From positions 558,001 to 622,000 of the forward strand of contig NZ_JAHSPG010000001.1 in NCBI RefSeq assembly GCF_019130065.1: a stretch of 64,000 nt of DNA, given 5' to 3'. The notes beneath the pieces were generated by a model that saw only the letters and a list, made by a program, of their open reading frames with translations, searched no databases and was not told the origin of the DNA. Of the stretch, positions 63,423-64,000 are shown piece after piece. This DNA is from Pinibacter aurantiacus (GTDB lineage Bacteria > Bacteroidota > Bacteroidia > Chitinophagales > Chitinophagaceae). Within the stretch, counting starts at the first letter, position 1, and every line of letters begins with the position of its first letter. The position numbers were made by a program, and so were the translations under genes.

Positions 63423-63474
63423 ACGCTAAACGCCTAACGCCTAACGCAGTGTCCCAGCGTTTAGCGTTAGGCAT
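63421..63474. repeat. AACGCCTAACGC-type inverted repeat between convergent genes
   Basis: The sequence starts GAACGCTAAACGCCTAACGC and ends AGCGTTTAGCGTTAGGC, a partial inverted repeat related to 11551-11662. The hydrolase stop codon overlaps its left end and the cupin stop codon abuts its right end. Confidence 0.75.
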
Positions 63475-63875
63475 TAATCATTTGCCTGGTACTGCGAATC
63501 TGTAACATGCTCCATCCACTCTACTACTTTTCCGTTTAAACTTTCCTGGATGGCAATATGTGTCATTCCATTTGTTGATGTTGCTCCATGCCAATGTTTT
63601 TCGTTTGGCTCAAACCAAACAATATCACCGGGAAATACATTTTCAACAGGACCTCCCTCCTTTTGCACCCAACCACAACCGGCAGTAATGATCAACGTTT
63701 GACCCAGCGGATGCGTGTGCCACGCTGTTCTTGCACCGGGCTCAAATGTAACGCTGGCAGCAGCTGCGCGACGTGCATCGTTGGGATCAAACAATGAATC
63801 GATCCTTACTGAACCTGTGAACCAATCTGCAGGACCCTTCACGGATGGCTTTGTGCCAATTCTTGTTATGTCCAT
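63474..63875 (-). CDS. Cupin-domain protein
   Basis: A 133-residue protein. The cupin metal motif is visible as [15 protein letters not shown] with FEPGARTA before it, and the second half as [17 protein letters not shown]. It resembles the (R)-mandelonitrile-lyase/carboxymuconolactone-associated cupins, which are often encoded beside short-chain or zinc alcohol dehydrogenases. Metal-binding His residues are present. The substrate is unknown. It lies just downstream of the alcohol dehydrogenase fragment. Confidence 0.85.
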   Translation of the reverse strand: MDITRIGTKPSVKGPADWFTGSVRIDSLFDPNDARRAAAASVTFEPGARTAWHTHPLGQTLIITAGCGWVQKEGGPVENVFPGDIVWFEPNEKHWHGATSTNGMTHIAIQESLNGKVVEWMEHVTDSQYQAND

Positions 63876-63898
63876 TTCGTTTATTTTTTGCAGGTTGT

Positions 63899-64000
63899 TT
63901 ACTGCTTATTTTTTAGCGAAGCCATGTCAATCACAAAACGATATTTTACATCTCCCTTGAGCAAGCGTTCGTAAGCTTCGTTAATGTTATCAATGTTGAT
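63899..64000 (-). CDS. C-terminal end of a zinc-type alcohol dehydrogenase (partial)
   Basis: The last 33 codons of a minus-strand gene that runs off the window edge. They encode [22 protein letters not shown] and the end ASLKNKQ, typical of the C-terminus of NAD(P)-dependent zinc alcohol dehydrogenases. The stop is at 63899-63901. It is followed 23 bases on by the cupin start, so both are probably in one operon. Confidence 0.8.
   Translation of the reverse strand: MNIDNINEAYERLLKGDVKYRFVIDMASLKNKQ

Overview
The window looks like a chromosomal segment of a Bacteroidota species, most likely of the Chitinophagaceae type. The evidence is two SusC/SusD pairs, lipoproteins with short signal peptides, Bacteroidota-type promoters (TTTG or TTG, about 19 bases, then TAnnTTTG) upstream of several genes, A-rich ribosome-binding regions, a moderate-to-low GC content, and many intergenic palindromes at gene ends. 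No rRNA, tRNA, CRISPR array, transposase or phage gene was recognised. The species cannot be named from the sequence.

Layout. 1-6 kb: a membrane-spanning Kelch/winged-helix regulator, then a four-gene ABC transporter operon with its own YtrA-type GntR regulator and an AGTGTAC...GTACACT operator at the promoter. 6-12 kb (minus strand): a metal-efflux unit made of a small Cys/His-rich exported protein, a CusA-type RND pump fused to a TolC-type outer-membrane protein, and a periplasmic adaptor. 13-26 kb (plus strand): a sulfur-associated locus with SusC, SusD, two tandem DoxX-like membrane proteins, a lipoprotein cytochrome c, a SoxC-type molybdopterin sulfite dehydrogenase, an FAD oxidoreductase and a YeiH-type putative sulfate exporter. 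The susC and yeiH ends of this locus carry the same palindrome, AGTCTA-N9-TRGACT, at promoter-like positions.

26-49 kb: a sialic-acid and amino-sugar locus, mostly on the minus strand. From a FadR-type regulator and divergent SusC/SusD it runs through sialic acid lyase, NanM-like mutarotase, MFS transporter, GH33 sialidase, sialate O-acetylesterase (interrupted by an in-frame TGA), N-acylglucosamine 2-epimerase, NagA deacetylase, DMT transporter and a two-domain SGNH-GH20 hexosaminidase. A second sialidase-like gene and a sulfatase follow. Together they could release, deacetylate, import and cleave sialic acid and convert ManNAc to GlcNAc. The GlcNAc kinase and NagB needed to finish the route are not in the window.

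49-64 kb: a second sulfatase with an MFS transporter, an outer-membrane barrel protein, a RibD-type reductase, a GH2 beta-galactosidase, a GH27 alpha-galactosidase, and small housekeeping or accessory genes (NTF2-like lipoprotein, luciferase-like monooxygenase, DUF1801, two small membrane proteins, alpha/beta hydrolase, cupin), ending in the 3' end of an alcohol dehydrogenase gene.

At least eight families of intergenic inverted repeats sit between these genes. Several abut or supply the stop codon of the neighbouring gene. The most notable items are the sulfur locus with its shared palindrome and long structured leader, the TGA inside the sialate O-acetylesterase, and the repeat elements that form gene ends.
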